Origin: Gracilaria gracilis
Lineage: Eukaryota > Rhodophyta > Florideophyceae > Gracilariales > Gracilariaceae
Assembly (NCBI GenBank): GCA_030374805.1
Contig: JARGSG010000069.1
Span: forward strand, 186,001-250,000
Reading direction: 5' to 3'
DNA length: 64,000 bases
Positions 46,551-56,735 of the stretch are shown here, piece by piece. The notes below the pieces were generated by a model. It saw only the letters and a list, made by a program, of their open reading frames with translations. It was not told where the DNA came from and ran no database searches. Position 1 is the stretch's first letter. Every line of letters begins with the position of its first letter. The position numbers and the translations under genes are program-made.

Positions 46551-47402
46551 ATGAGTTCTAACCAGCATAGGTCTTCTAGAAATGGTGACGACGATAGAGG
46601 AAAGCGTATAATGTCTATAGAGAATCTCATCCATGGCGAAAAGCCTAAGGAAAAAAAGCGCAAAACGGATGGCAGCCGTGGGAGGGTAGACAGCGGTAGT
46701 CGCCGTGACTCTTTATTCCCGTCGAGTTCTAGTAACCCTAGGAGTAGCGAAAGAGGTGGTCGAAAAATGGAAATTGATTTCCTGACAAATCAGCAATCTG
46801 CATCTTCATCTGCGTCTGCATCTGCATCAAGTTCTGCATCAGGTTCAGGTAGCCGAGGAAGCGGGGACAGACATCTCCCTAGGCAGACTGGACATGGGGG
46901 GACGAACGTCGGTAGTCGGCAAAGAAGCTTATTCCCTTCTCAGTTTTCTGGATCCTCCGGTACACGGAGAGGAACCACAGCATCGGGGCGGTCAAATGCG
47001 CTTGACGCAGACATTGAGCCTGTAGGTCTACCGACTGTGGCGGCTAGGTCGGGCGGCATTCCAGGTTCTCTTAGAACCGGTCCGAGCGCCATGCAACAGT
47101 ATAGATGTACATTGCCAAATGGGCGCCTGGGGGTGAAATGCAACTGGCCAGGGTGTTCTTACCAGTGCGAACACCCATTTAGGATGAGGAGGCATCAAGC
47201 TACGCACCGAGAAGCGCAGTTCCAATGTTCCATATGTCAACAGACATTTAAGCAGTCTCAGAATCTGGTGAGACACATGGAAAGCACGCACAATGAAGCG
47301 AAATATAGATGCTCTCTATGCCCGATTACCTTTACGCGTAGAGACAATTGGAAGAGACATATGAAAGTGGTTCACGGCTCTAGCAACCCCTCGAGTATTT
47401 GA
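46551..47402 (+). CDS. C2H2 zinc-finger protein, probable transcription regulator (paralogue 1)
   Basis: A nuclear DNA-binding regulator is likely. It has 283 residues without introns. The N-terminal 200 residues are low-complexity Ser/Gly/Arg with a basic patch (KPKEKKRKTDG), and include a Ser/Ala run coded by TCTGCA-type repeats near 46.8 kb. Two short hydrophobic motifs stand out: MSIENLIHGE and MEIDFLTNQQ. Three fingers fill the C-terminus: CNWPGC...H-x3-H, CSICQQTF...H-x4-H and CSLCPITF...H-x4-H, ending 8 residues before the stop. The N-terminus (MSSNQHRSSRNGDDDRGKR) resembles that of the gene at 56736 (MSYSRHGSSSRDGGDKDR). Start is the first ATG, supported by that match. It looks intact. 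Its target is unknown. Confidence 0.88.
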   Translation: MSSNQHRSSRNGDDDRGKRIMSIENLIHGEKPKEKKRKTDGSRGRVDSGSRRDSLFPSSSSNPRSSERGGRKMEIDFLTNQQSASSSASASASSSASGSGSRGSGDRHLPRQTGHGGTNVGSRQRSLFPSQFSGSSGTRRGTTASGRSNALDADIEPVGLPTVAARSGGIPGSLRTGPSAMQQYRCTLPNGRLGVKCNWPGCSYQCEHPFRMRRHQATHREAQFQCSICQQTFKQSQNLVRHMESTHNEAKYRCSLCPITFTRRDNWKRHMKVVHGSSNPSSI

Positions 47403-48740
47403 GTGTTTGGGAAAGTGTGAACCGTTTCTACCATCGAATTCAGATAATGCAATACAGTAATACAAAAGGAATAGTCCCAAGTTGTCGCATTAAACGTTTG
47501 TACTAGATTATGATTGCCATGTAACAGTGTACTTTTTAACTTGTCGAAGAATTGAAATTACTATTGCAACTTTGTATTCCATCATGCTGGCAAAGTGCTA
47601 CCCAAAATTGAATGCGGTCATCGTCAGCGCACGTTGCGAACGTGCTCGTTGGCGTCTGGTAGATAGCGTCTCACTCTACACGTCCACGACTGTAGATTTG
47701 CCATTCCTGGAATGGCAACGCACTTGCGGTCCTGCAAGAATTTCGGACATGTTCATTCGTACGTGAACTGGTAACTTTGCACGGTACCAGTTGAAATAGA
47801 TCGAGAGATTTTGATCGTGCGCTTTGCACGCGTTGTCCACGTTGCCGCGTGGCCACGCTCAGCTTCCAGGAGCCTCGTGGTAGCGCGTGGTGGACACGCG
47901 TTACATGAAGTGTAGGGACCAAACGTCGAGTCACGTGCAAGCGCCGTTTTGTCAACCAAACGTTGCGCCGCCGAACCGCCTCCCGAACAGGTGGGTCATT
48001 TCACTCACCTTCGCAACCGCCAAGCAAAGATCGTCCTTAATCCATCTCGACCCACCTGCCCGTCACCCTACCGCACTTCACTACGCTACATGCCCGACGA
48101 TGCACAGACCGCAGTCCTCGGTTGCAGACCTCGTTTTTCTATTATACACCCACGCAAAAATGGGGCACAGTTTGCCCCTCCCACTTATCAGCACAACTGC
48201 TATAATGACCCACACTTGTTGTAAGAGTGTGGAGGTGAGAAAGTTTGGTACAACATGTTTGCCAATGATCGCCAGTTCAGAGCTGCAGAACCACTTCTCA
48301 TCACTAAACTACCGCGTTGCACATCTTTTTGTACTAGCTCACTGGGTAACCTCAGACGTAACGGTCTCGTTAAACTTAAACGGGTGCGTAGCTTCATGTC
48401 CAATGCGTGGACGGATGCCCCTCTAATACAGTTGTACCGTTAGTACATGGCCTGGGCATCATTGCCTTCAACGCATTCTACTACCTCTGTGATTGAATGC
48501 CGAATGTGAAGAGCACAAATGCAACGACGGAAGTATTGATTGTTAAATGATTCTGTTTTCACAATCACTGTAGGTTGGTTGTCATAGGGATAGCACTTGG
48601 AATATGATACGGCTTACTCATAAACACTTGTTAGATATCGGTCAGTTCTTCAACAAAAGATTATCATCCGATGAGAATTTTGTCGTAGAAACACGCAGAT
48701 CGAGCTGAGGCACCAATTCTAGATCAATAGAGAAATAGTT
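47403..48740. other. Intergenic region with one decayed open stretch
   Basis: At 47949-48443 on + a frame stays open apart from one stop near 48222-48224 and ends MSNAWTDAPLIQLYR. Overlapping frames are also open and no domain is recognised, so I do not call a gene. The region includes a GC-rich inverted patch around 47.8-47.9 kb (GCGTTGTCCACG and CGTGGTAGCGCGTGG). Confidence 0.35.
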
Positions 48741-50153
48741 TCATTTGTACATATGTGGTTCCATGGGTCTCCTGTTATGTGGTAACAGTTTTTGCGACTT
48801 TTCGATGTAACATGTCGCCAAAAAGCCAGCTAAAGACCATATAAGCGAACACCAAAGAAAAAGGTTATAATCATTTGCGTGATACTCAAGGTCATGAGCT
48901 TTCGAAATTTGCCCAACTGCTGCCGTTTGGTTCCCCATTGTAACCACCCACGAGAAGAAGAAGTCAGTAGCACCAGCGCTGACCCCAATCAACGAGTATA
49001 TCATACAAGCGTTTCTCTGATTGTATACACAGCCAGACAAGCACGCGGTCACCACTGGTCCACCGGTGAAAGTCATGTACACTATTGCACACGCTGCCAC
49101 AAAATAGTAAAGATTATGTCTTCTGACAAAATACGGAATACATATTGTTGCCAGCAGTTGGAGCAAGAGTAGAATTTGCATCGTTCGTTTCACACCGCTA
49201 AGACGAGGAAATCGCGAGTATCTATCCCCTATCCTATCTGCACAAATCCCGATTATGGGGCGAGCTGCCATACCAAGAACAATAATTCCGATGTAGAGAG
49301 AGCTTGCCTCGCTAATGTCGACGTCAAACATATTCGTTACCATACTTTGGAACCCTAGAACTAAGGCAAAGCCAGGTCCGACAGTTGCCGAATACGCAGA
49401 GATAATGAGGTAAAACTGGATATCGGAAACAATATCTGGCAAACTCAACTTCATGGGCTTCTGTTCTTCGATTGAATAATACGAGTTATGTCTCTTGTCT
49501 CGAAAGCTGGCTGTCTCTTTGGTGTCAATGTTCATGGAATGGTCTGGATGCCATCCATCTGGGGGCTTCCGCAATAGTTTCGAACTTGGAAAGGCCAAAA
49601 GCACAGAGATGATTCCTATGGTGACTATGGCAGGGATGGGACCACCCATAGATGATGCCAGAAACCGATATGCTTCAATACCAAGAATCGAACCAGCGGA
49701 ACAACACAACAATCCAACGCCAACAATGAGACCAGGTGACTCCGGCATCCAGCTCTGCATGACATCGACTGTAGAAATAAAAAAGACGCCACATCCGAAG
49801 CCATATATCACGGCTGAGATGTATAAGAGGGGGAGGTTGTCAATACTCAGGGCAATTCCGATAAAGATTTGGGCGCTTAGTGCCACACTGCCTATGAGCG
49901 AGGCGTGTACCGCTGATAAGTGTGCTTCCGAGGCTGGGACCATCTTGTTTATGAAGACTCCTGTGAAGAACATGCCGCAACATGTGCAAAGACTCGCAAT
50001 GCCAATGGAAAGTGTGTACTCCGCTCGCTTGATCATCGCAACGCAGGCACCCTGTGCGTAAAGCAGACCGCCAATTGCTTGGAGTAAGAATGAAGCTGGG
50101 AAGGGGGCCACATAACGATACTTACGAAGCTCCAAGCCGCTCAAGAACCCCAT
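48741..50153 (-). CDS. Major facilitator superfamily transporter
   Basis: A membrane carrier of 470 residues, the usual MFS length, with about 12 hydrophobic segments in two halves and a charged central loop (residues about 205-235, SMNIDTKETASFRDKRHNSY). The first helix begins at PFPASFLLQAIGGLLYAQGA. The loop between helices 2 and 3 has INKMVPASE, and the second half opens with LPDIVSDIQFYLIISAYSA. Between helices 8 and 9 is GMAARPIIGICADRIGDRYS, the expected repeat of the MFS signature G-x-x-x-D-R-x-G. The overall look is that of the monocarboxylate/oxalate-formate type group, but the substrate cannot be read from the sequence. It has no introns and no breaks. The start is the first ATG; MGFLSGLELRKYRYVAPF is a plausible cytosolic start. 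Confidence 0.85.
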   Translation of the reverse strand: MGFLSGLELRKYRYVAPFPASFLLQAIGGLLYAQGACVAMIKRAEYTLSIGIASLCTCCGMFFTGVFINKMVPASEAHLSAVHASLIGSVALSAQIFIGIALSIDNLPLLYISAVIYGFGCGVFFISTVDVMQSWMPESPGLIVGVGLLCCSAGSILGIEAYRFLASSMGGPIPAIVTIGIISVLLAFPSSKLLRKPPDGWHPDHSMNIDTKETASFRDKRHNSYYSIEEQKPMKLSLPDIVSDIQFYLIISAYSATVGPGFALVLGFQSMVTNMFDVDISEASSLYIGIIVLGMAARPIIGICADRIGDRYSRFPRLSGVKRTMQILLLLQLLATICIPYFVRRHNLYYFVAACAIVYMTFTGGPVVTACLSGCVYNQRNACMIYSLIGVSAGATDFFFSWVVTMGNQTAAVGQISKAHDLEYHANDYNLFLWCSLIWSLAGFLATCYIEKSQKLLPHNRRPMEPHMYK

Positions 50154-51115
50154 GGATGGTGGCCTTGGAGGCGGCGGGAGTGCAATCTGATCCCCAGAGC
50201 AACGCTATGAGGCAGATAAATCTCTATGTAAGAGCAAGTGTCATCATATTTGAAGTGCAGAAGGTTTGCTGCGTCTGCGCACAAACGCAGTTCATATGTT
50301 TGTGATGAGGTACTACATGGCCCATAGTAGCGGACGATATATATGGATTCCTAACGAATGAAGGCCATTGGCATTCCATATGTGGGACTCCTTTTGGCCC
50401 ATTTGCCCTTTTAAAGCAGTAGATCATGAGGGATGTGGTATGTTCTTATCCTAACGTCACGGAGTTGGGGCTGCTTGTCCCCTGAGCATATCTCTGAATT
50501 ATTAGATGATCTGGAGATGTGCAGTTCAATGGGACAGATCCGAAACTTGACCCGGGCCACGAGAGCTTTGCAGAGCATTCAAAGGCGGTCACCAACTGAG
50601 CTATGTCCGTTTTCGGTTCGGAGGCCCCAAAGCAAAGCGGGAAGATGTTATTGCGACTTCGTAACGGCGACCTGTAGAGCTATCTTGCTAACAGCGCCAA
50701 ATTTTATTGACAGCGATTTTCCAGATGTTGCGGTTGCGTGAAGGACTGACAAGTCCAAAGGTGCTCGAGGTCACGTGGCGGTCATAGAAAACTAGTGATT
50801 ACAGTGTAAAGCTAATTCGGCAAATTTGGCTACAACACAAGCAATTGTAAAAATGTTGGTGCACATTCAAAGTTGACCGCTAGAATGCTCCAAGTTGTTT
50901 TAGAAAGATGGCAGCCAGATCTTTGTTACGCAAACTGAATCTCACACGAATTGCAAATCAGAGCTTCAACAAAAGCTGAGAATGAAATACAAGAAGGCTT
51001 TCATCACTTTTTCAACAATCGAAGCACTCGCAAAAGGTCACTAACCGGATCGAACTGCAAATCTACTTGCTCATTTTACCAGGTACTAAACGGTACCAAG
51101 GCGAGATAGTCATGC
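50154..51115. other. Intergenic region; holds a tRNA-like sequence
   Basis: Apart from the tRNA-like segment near 50.53-50.61 kb, no gene is supported. A TA-rich run (GATATATATGG) near 50337, about 185 bp before the MFS start on the minus strand, is a weak promoter candidate. Confidence 0.4.
50530..50610 (-). tRNA. tRNA-like sequence (pseudo-tRNA or SINE head)
   Basis: Read on the minus strand, GGACATAGCTCAGTTGGTG gives a perfect A-box (TAGCTCAGTTGG) after a GGACA half-stem. About 40 bases on, CCCGGGTCAAGTTTCGG is a weakened B-box/T-arm, and TGTCC at the far end pairs with GGACA. CTTTG...CAAAG could form the anticodon stem, but with a 9-base loop. Total span about 80 bases, as for a tRNA. 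The D-stem and T-stem pair poorly, so it is probably a decayed tRNA or a tRNA-derived SINE rather than a working gene. Anticodon not assigned. Confidence 0.4.
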
Positions 51116-52444
51116 TTAGCAAGCCTGCACAGAAATGTCCTTGTAGTACGTGGTAGGGAACACCCAATGACTTAAAGGCTGGTATCCCATGGTGGCATCC
51201 ATAATACGAATAGTGCAATTGAACGGGCCTTTCTGACAAATACCATCCGGAAGATCAAGTTTCACCTTCCCCGAAGTCTGTACAGGTTCGCTCAAGAATG
51301 ATGGGATTCCGGTCATATTGACAATCACCTTGTCTTCACATCCATTAATCCGGGGTTGGACATGCGGATACCAATAGTACCAGTCGGGAGGATTGAAGCT
51401 TTGTGTGTATATGAAGATATGTGCCCCAGGCTCAGATCGGTGAAATCTGTTTGGCTTTCGTCGCACAACGTCAACAGCTTCTAGAAGACCAGCAGCAGTG
51501 ATGGAGTCGACAACCACACCGTTTGTTTCCTCCGCAATCTTGCTCGCTTGACCAGCCCCTACAGCTTGTGGATGGGGGCGGCCAGAACCGTTTGCGCAAG
51601 GCTGCATCGAAGTTAAAGCAGCGTCTAGTCCAGGTTCTCCTAAGCTTACCGGTATCACTGAGAATGCGTTACTAAAGTAGAATAAGGATCTGGAAATTCC
51701 AATGCGATCAAACCCATTTGCACAGTCAGGCTCCCGCCCTGGGGTGTCGCCGATGAGCATAATGATCACTCTGTCCTGACGAAGCGAGAACTGCTGTGAG
51801 TAACGTTGTAGGGAATAGAGGGCTGTCAGGGATGTGCGGGGTCCGTCTGGTAAAACCGGGATTTTCTCCAAAGCATTTAAAGCATACCGAACATCTTCCT
51901 CAGCATTGGAAAGCACTTTCATTCCCTTTCCATCAAATGAATTCTCTCCACCATACACGACCACACTGACGTGAGCACTACCGTTCAACTGCCTAACAAA
52001 TGAGACCAATTCATTCTTCACAGCACCCAATCTAGGTTTCGTTGACTCACTTGCATCGATTAGAAGAACCACGGCCAGATCACTACCTTTAAGGTTGACA
52101 GCAAGATCGAATTCCACAGGGAACTTAGGAGAGAGGGTAACCTCTCGGACTTGAACTTCTCCATTTGCGCAGCTGTTGCTTACTCCAGTCTGAGGATCGA
52201 AGGCACATTGAAAGTCATGATCTGAACAACTTCTATAGAGGCATCCGAATTGTCCCTTGGCCTGGCATTGTCGGTGCACGTCTAGAGAGTAGGTAGTGCA
52301 GTGGGGATCGCAGGAGGCGAATGGAAATGTTCTCATGTTTCGACAAGTTAATCCACTGCGATCCTCATTGACATAGTCGGCGGAAGATAGTGAGGCCAAG
52401 AGCAAAAAAAGAGCCAAAAACAGGGTTGGAGGAGAAAAATCCAT
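51116..52444 (-). CDS. Secreted protein with von Willebrand factor A domain
   Basis: About 442 residues. The start at ATG 52444 gives a clean signal peptide (MDFSPPTLFLALFLLLASLS, cut near SSA-DY). An ATG 20 codons upstream is unlikely because the TATA box at 52523-52530 would put transcription start downstream of it. A Cys-rich N-terminal part of about 80 residues (CRNMRTFPFASCDPHC) precedes the vWA domain. The vWA domain has the MIDAS motif in VVLLIDASESTKP (DxSxS), a central GPRTSLTALYSL and VIIMLIGDTPGREPDC. A C-terminal beta-rich part with Trp/Tyr (PPDWYYWYPHV) and several Cys ends in VQAC. There is no membrane segment. It would act outside the cell, probably metal-dependent adhesion to a matrix or surface ligand. 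It appears intact. Confidence 0.82.
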   Translation of the reverse strand: MDFSPPTLFLALFLLLASLSSADYVNEDRSGLTCRNMRTFPFASCDPHCTTYSLDVHRQCQAKGQFGCLYRSCSDHDFQCAFDPQTGVSNSCANGEVQVREVTLSPKFPVEFDLAVNLKGSDLAVVLLIDASESTKPRLGAVKNELVSFVRQLNGSAHVSVVVYGGENSFDGKGMKVLSNAEEDVRYALNALEKIPVLPDGPRTSLTALYSLQRYSQQFSLRQDRVIIMLIGDTPGREPDCANGFDRIGISRSLFYFSNAFSVIPVSLGEPGLDAALTSMQPCANGSGRPHPQAVGAGQASKIAEETNGVVVDSITAAGLLEAVDVVRRKPNRFHRSEPGAHIFIYTQSFNPPDWYYWYPHVQPRINGCEDKVIVNMTGIPSFLSEPVQTSGKVKLDLPDGICQKGPFNCTIRIMDATMGYQPLSHWVFPTTYYKDISVQAC

Positions 52445-52522
52445 CTTCGGTCCTTTTTTCAAGAGGACGGTAGGTGGATAGCGAAAGGACAGGGAACAGG
52501 ACAAGATACGAAATGATTCCGT

Positions 52523-52530
52523 CTTTTATA
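52523..52530 (-). promoter_or_regulatory. TATA box of the vWA gene
   Basis: TATAAAAG on the minus strand, 79 bases upstream of ATG 52444. With a usual 25-30 base spacing, transcription would start near 52495, downstream of the alternative ATG at 52504. This supports the shorter protein with its signal peptide. Confidence 0.6.
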
Positions 52531-52699
52531 TCGTTGCTTATTGTGGTCCTTGACTTCTCATGGTCATTCTCCAAGTTCATCGTCTCTATTGTCATGCTGG
52601 GGCTCGTGAACAAAAGATCAATCAGACAAGTTCCATGCCACTGTCGAAAATTGCTCCACGATATGGTTCTTCTTGTTGCGAATATGTCTTGAGCAGGAG

Positions 52700-52883
52700 T
52701 CTCGGATAAGCTGCACTGCGTTCCAGCTCAAATTAGATCATTTGTAATAAAATGTATGAAAGCCTAACTTAAAACAACGCATATGAACAAGATGTCCGGC
52801 TCAGGCTGAAGATGTACAGCAGTGAAGGAGAAGGCTAGGAGACATGAAACTCTCTCTCTCTCTCTGTTTATGAGTGCACTAGC
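52700..52883. other. Short spacer with a TC microsatellite
   Basis: Non-coding. Contains a run of TC dinucleotides at about 52850-52865. Nothing else recognised. Confidence 0.5.
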
Positions 52884-53320
52884 TCAATTATGGCTTGGTG
52901 CAGAACGTTTCTGTTCAAAAAAACGCTCTCTCACCAGAAAGGCCAACACTCTAACGGGCCATTTTCTAACAATACTAGAAACGGATTTGTCTTGGCGTTC
53001 ACGACTTGAAGGTAGACACAAGCGTCTTGACAAGTTTCTCTTAGGGCATCTGAGAAGGTAGTGGTTCACATCATTCAGAACACCAGGCCTACAGTTACAA
53101 ACCATCTTCTTTCCAAATAAATGAGATCCAAGAGGGTGCAAACTTGGTGTATGTCCCACATATATCTGTGCCAAAGCTGTTTCTGCTTCTCTTAGAGTAA
53201 GAATATTTTCAAACTCGTCTGGTAACTCCGAAATGAGCGCATGAAACTCTAAAGCGAAGATCAGAAAACAAATATCTAAACCACGAAAAGGAGATTGTGT
53301 GGACTCGGCCAGTTTTCAGT
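52884..53320 (-). pseudogene. LINE fragment (Jockey/I-like ORF2 C-terminal part)
   Basis: Minus-strand reading with AETALAQIYVGHTPSLHPLG, then VCNCRPGVLNDVNHYLLRCP and RNLSRRLCLPS. This is the familiar LINE ORF2 end, 'L.GH..L', followed by a C-x-C...H...C zinc-like site and 'R..L'. Only about 100-140 residues remain, so it is a truncated relic. No poly-A tail or duplication was identified. Confidence 0.55.
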
Positions 53321-53405
53321 CTTCAAAGGACTCATGAACATTCATAATAGAGCTCACATGGCAATGCTAGGATGTTAAAATTGTCGTTGTTTAGAGGGAA
53401 GGCTG

Positions 53406-53771
53406 ATGCTTCTTTGCGTGGTTAGCCCCAACAGCAGAGGATTTGCGGTTGCAGCGTCCAAAACGGCAGCCGCTGCAGCCACAAAGGCAGAGGCGTCTAA
53501 AAGCTCGAAGTACAGCGCGCTTTGTGCCACCAATAACGTCGAATTCGTTCCGTTCGGCTTCGACGTTCACGGCGGCCTCGAAGAGTCCGGAAGACGCTTT
53601 TCTCGCCGCGTTGCGGAGTACGCCAGCAACGTACGCGGCTCAAACCCCGTCAATGAGTACCACTCCTTGGTCCTGCGCTTAGAACGAATTGTTCTACAAT
53701 TGACAGCTGCTGCCGTAAATCGTCGGCGCTGGACGCTTCACATGCACCCACACGCTGCCACGTCGGCGTGA
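53406..53771 (+). pseudogene. Second LINE-like 3' fragment
   Basis: A frame of 121 codons from ATG 53406. An Ala/Lys-rich start is followed by FVPFGFDVHGGLEESGRRFS and a helical piece SLVLRLERIVLQLTAAAVNR. This recalls the C-terminus of LINE reverse-transcriptase polyproteins in plants and algae, where a 'vPF...yG.lg..a..fl..la' segment closes the protein. AATAAA follows at 53797-53802, and then a CT-rich run. It is probably a 5'-truncated LINE copy. Similarity is by motif impression only. Confidence 0.4.
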
Positions 53772-53922
53772 TTAACGCTTGTCCTTATTTCCTGAAATAA
53801 AGGCCTCTCTCTCTCTTTGAGTAACTTATTGCTATTCTATAAAGAAATAGAATGCTAATACGGCGATTTTGTCTTTCCATTCTGATTCAAGAGGGAAAGT
53901 GAAACAGTAACCCGTTCTTGTT

Positions 53923-55020
53923 TCAGATCATGAACGTTGGTGTCGGAAGGGTATTTTCACTCGTGGCGATTTCTAGAATACTGTCTTCATCAAATCCTGA
54001 ATCGAAGGAAAGATCGGAGGTCGGTTCTGCAGTCTCGACACCTTCTTCAGGCTGAAATGGGTTTTGAAATTCAATATAGGGGTCAGACTCGTGAAAACAT
54101 TGAGCCTTATAATAGTCATAAGACATCCCTTGCGGACACTCTTCGCATTTATCTGTTTCCGCAATATAAAAACGTCCCAGCGGACAAGCAAAGCAGGTAG
54201 ATGATCCACGACGTGAATATGAACCTGGCCAACAGGCCTTACAGAACGGTTCATTCACATTAGCAGTGAAACCGTTGGGTGGACATTCTTCACAAGAGAG
54301 TTCAGTGCGGTTGTAGAACTGGCCAGGCTGGCACTTCTCACATGTCCTAGACTTACCAATGTAAACTTCTCCGACAGGGCATTCGAAGCACTCGCTAGTA
54401 TTTGCGAGTGCACAAGTGTTGCACCCTCGTGGAACATATACAATGTCGTTAGGCGGGCCGGTAGGGCAATCCAAACACTCCAGAATAGAACCTGCGTACC
54501 ATTGTCCCGGTGGACAAGTTCGACAAGAACCATCAAACATGAGCGACTGCCCCTCTGGACAAGAGATGCATTCCGAAGCTCCGTAGGCGGACCAAGAATT
54601 TGTCGGACAGGGGAAGCATGGACCAAACCCCTCTTCGTCTTTGTAGAATCCACTCAGGCATGGGGTACAAACTCCATTGTGATATTCGTATCCCTGCCCG
54701 GTAGGACACGTTCCGCATGTATTATCATACATAATAGTTTTTCCTTCAGGACAAGAGACACATACTGTAGCGTTGCTGAAGGATCGAGTACCAGGAGGGC
54801 ATGGGGTACATTGAGTTTGACCAGGTTCGGACTGAAATGTGTCCATGTAACATGCCCGGCAAAGCACTCTTCCGACTTCGACGGAACCAGGTGGACATTC
54901 TTTACATTGAGTTCGGTTGGGAAGTGTAGCAAATCCGAACGATCCAGGTTCACAAGGACTGTTCTCGAGTGAATGACAAAGAACGAGGAAGCCTGCGAGA
55001 GAGAATGTTAGAAGGAACAT
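53923..55020 (-). CDS. Secreted cysteine-rich protein with GCC2/GCC3 (ephrin-receptor-like) repeats
   Basis: 365 residues. The signal peptide is MFLLTFSLAGFLVLCHSLE. The body is about seven to nine repeats of 35-45 residues with the pattern C-x2-C-P-x-G-x(n)-C-x2-C, for example CKECPPGSVEVG, CTPCPPGTRSFSN, CGTCPTGQGYEYH, CRTCPPGQWYAG and CEECPQGMSYDYY. These match the Cys-rich GCC2/GCC3 or EphA2-like modules of secreted and surface proteins. The last 60 residues are acidic, Cys-free and end TPTFMI. No membrane anchor is visible. Like the vWA gene about 1.5 kb away it faces leftward and would be secreted; both could serve the cell wall or matrix. Intact, no introns. Start is the first ATG at the signal peptide. 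Confidence 0.82.
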   Translation of the reverse strand: MFLLTFSLAGFLVLCHSLENSPCEPGSFGFATLPNRTQCKECPPGSVEVGRVLCRACYMDTFQSEPGQTQCTPCPPGTRSFSNATVCVSCPEGKTIMYDNTCGTCPTGQGYEYHNGVCTPCLSGFYKDEEGFGPCFPCPTNSWSAYGASECISCPEGQSLMFDGSCRTCPPGQWYAGSILECLDCPTGPPNDIVYVPRGCNTCALANTSECFECPVGEVYIGKSRTCEKCQPGQFYNRTELSCEECPPNGFTANVNEPFCKACWPGSYSRRGSSTCFACPLGRFYIAETDKCEECPQGMSYDYYKAQCFHESDPYIEFQNPFQPEEGVETAEPTSDLSFDSGFDEDSILEIATSENTLPTPTFMI

Positions 55021-56735
55021 GCTGAATCAACTTTAAGATTTGTTTGACTTGCGGTTTTTCGTTAGAAAAAAGGACATATGGTATCTGAGATGCAACGGCT
55101 CACTGTCTCGTATAGGCTTGAGTTACTTGCTGAACTCCGGGAAGGGCATCATCACCAAGTGTGGTATCACATTCATGTGAAGAACGAATGAGAAGTGAAG
55201 AAACCGGACGTTCCACCACTTTCATGATACTGCCTCTCTGGGTAACAGGTACACGTGTACAGGACACGGTACATGCAGGAATTCCAAATTACAAGGGTAC
55301 GTGTAGTGCATGTAACTTCCGTTTCGTCAAAGAAACGTGACAAATTAAAAGCTTTAAAAATGTTCCCGTCGCAACCGAACTCTTCGGTTACACGGCGAAG
55401 CCTTCAAAGCATCGATTGGTTTCGTTTAGGTTTCCTAGAGGTTGTCTTAATCTTGTCCACGACGAACTAAGATGGCTGCGAATTATTGAAAACCATCTAA
55501 TCCTCGTATCAACATAGGCTGCATAACAGGTGAAAGTGAGGAAGAGAAGAAGTGGAGTAGGGTCATTGCCCGGGAGCCACCGAAAAGGCGCAGCAAAGAT
55601 TGATTGCAATGCTAGAAGTGATAAAACTAAAGGGTTTCCACCATACAATCAAGTATTTTCACCCAAAACACAACTGTGGCTGATTTCGGAATGAATATGA
55701 ATAGAAATCGAAGAATTATGTACTCAAGGTAGGAAGCTTATGTTTTAAATTTAACAGTTTCAAGTGACATTGGTGAAGAAGTTTCAAATTTATGGGAAAG
55801 GCTGACTTAATAAGAGAACCTTGGTGAAATCTGTGCTCAGCAACAAATCTTGTTCTACATGAATTGAGCCGTCTTCATGCTTTAGATATCTGCGTTCTAC
55901 TGCTCTTTGGTGGGAAGGATATCTACACCTTTGAACTCGTGTTTCTACTACGTGTTAATGTAATCCATGCTTTCGTCTATGCTGTCGACAGACAAGAGAT
56001 CGATTAGTGGACTGTTTTCCGCCAACCATGGATTGCATTCCTTAACAGCAGGTATGCATCTTACACAGTGTTCTTTAAATAAGCCGAGCCTGCATTGTCA
56101 TGACATGGTGGTCCCTCTCCGTCCAGTCGTTAACCTCCATTCTCGCATGAAACGCTACCCCCACAATGAGCCTTGTCTATCGTGAACGTCTCGACTTCCG
56201 CGCTAATGATCTGCCTCACCTTTCATCACAAATCCAACCAACTTTCGTTTTTTCGTCTGTAAAGAGTTTTGAAACTAGTTTTGAAACTCTTTCAAAGCAT
56301 TGCTGTAGACGGAGGATATCCTCGGACGAGTATCAAACACGTTAAAACTTCTACTTTATTCAAAACTTTTTTAGAACATTTCTTTGATCCTCATCTCTTG
56401 CTATTTGAACATTTATTTTTCACAATTCAGCATCTTATCATTACTCTATTTGATCTTCTTCATAGTATAGTCAGTCATATTTCATCTGTGAGGTCTTCTC
56501 CTGGTCAGAAGACCTTATGAAACAACATAGCGACATCACACTTCGTTCAGTTCTCGTTACAAAACCAAATGCGATTCAAGCACAACCATCTATTTCTTGC
56601 TCGAAACCATAGGCTGGAATCGTATATATAAAACTCTTGTTCTCCATGTCTTCAAAGAAAACGGTGCAGACACGCAAACACACTCCTACCTAGTAACAAT
56701 CCTTTAAACACTTTCGAAACGTACTGCAAACCAAT
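55021..56735. other. Intergenic region, no supported gene
   Basis: About 1.7 kb between divergent genes. Two short hydrophobic frames (55388-55648 on -, 56269-56520 on +) lack domains. The right end holds the promoter of the zinc-finger gene. Confidence 0.45.
56623..56632 (+). promoter_or_regulatory. TATA box of zinc-finger paralogue 2
   Basis: TATATATAAA, 104-113 bases upstream of ATG 56736. A transcription start about 30 bases downstream would give a short leader of about 75-80 bases, similar to the vWA gene. Confidence 0.55.

Noticed and set aside
46800-46850. Microsatellite in zinc-finger paralogue 1
   Set aside because: It is an in-frame Ser/Ala codon repeat typical of disordered regions, not a separate element.
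47887-48443. 179-codon plus-strand ORF
   Set aside because: Low-complexity composition, no domain, and other frames are equally open. Not enough to call a gene.
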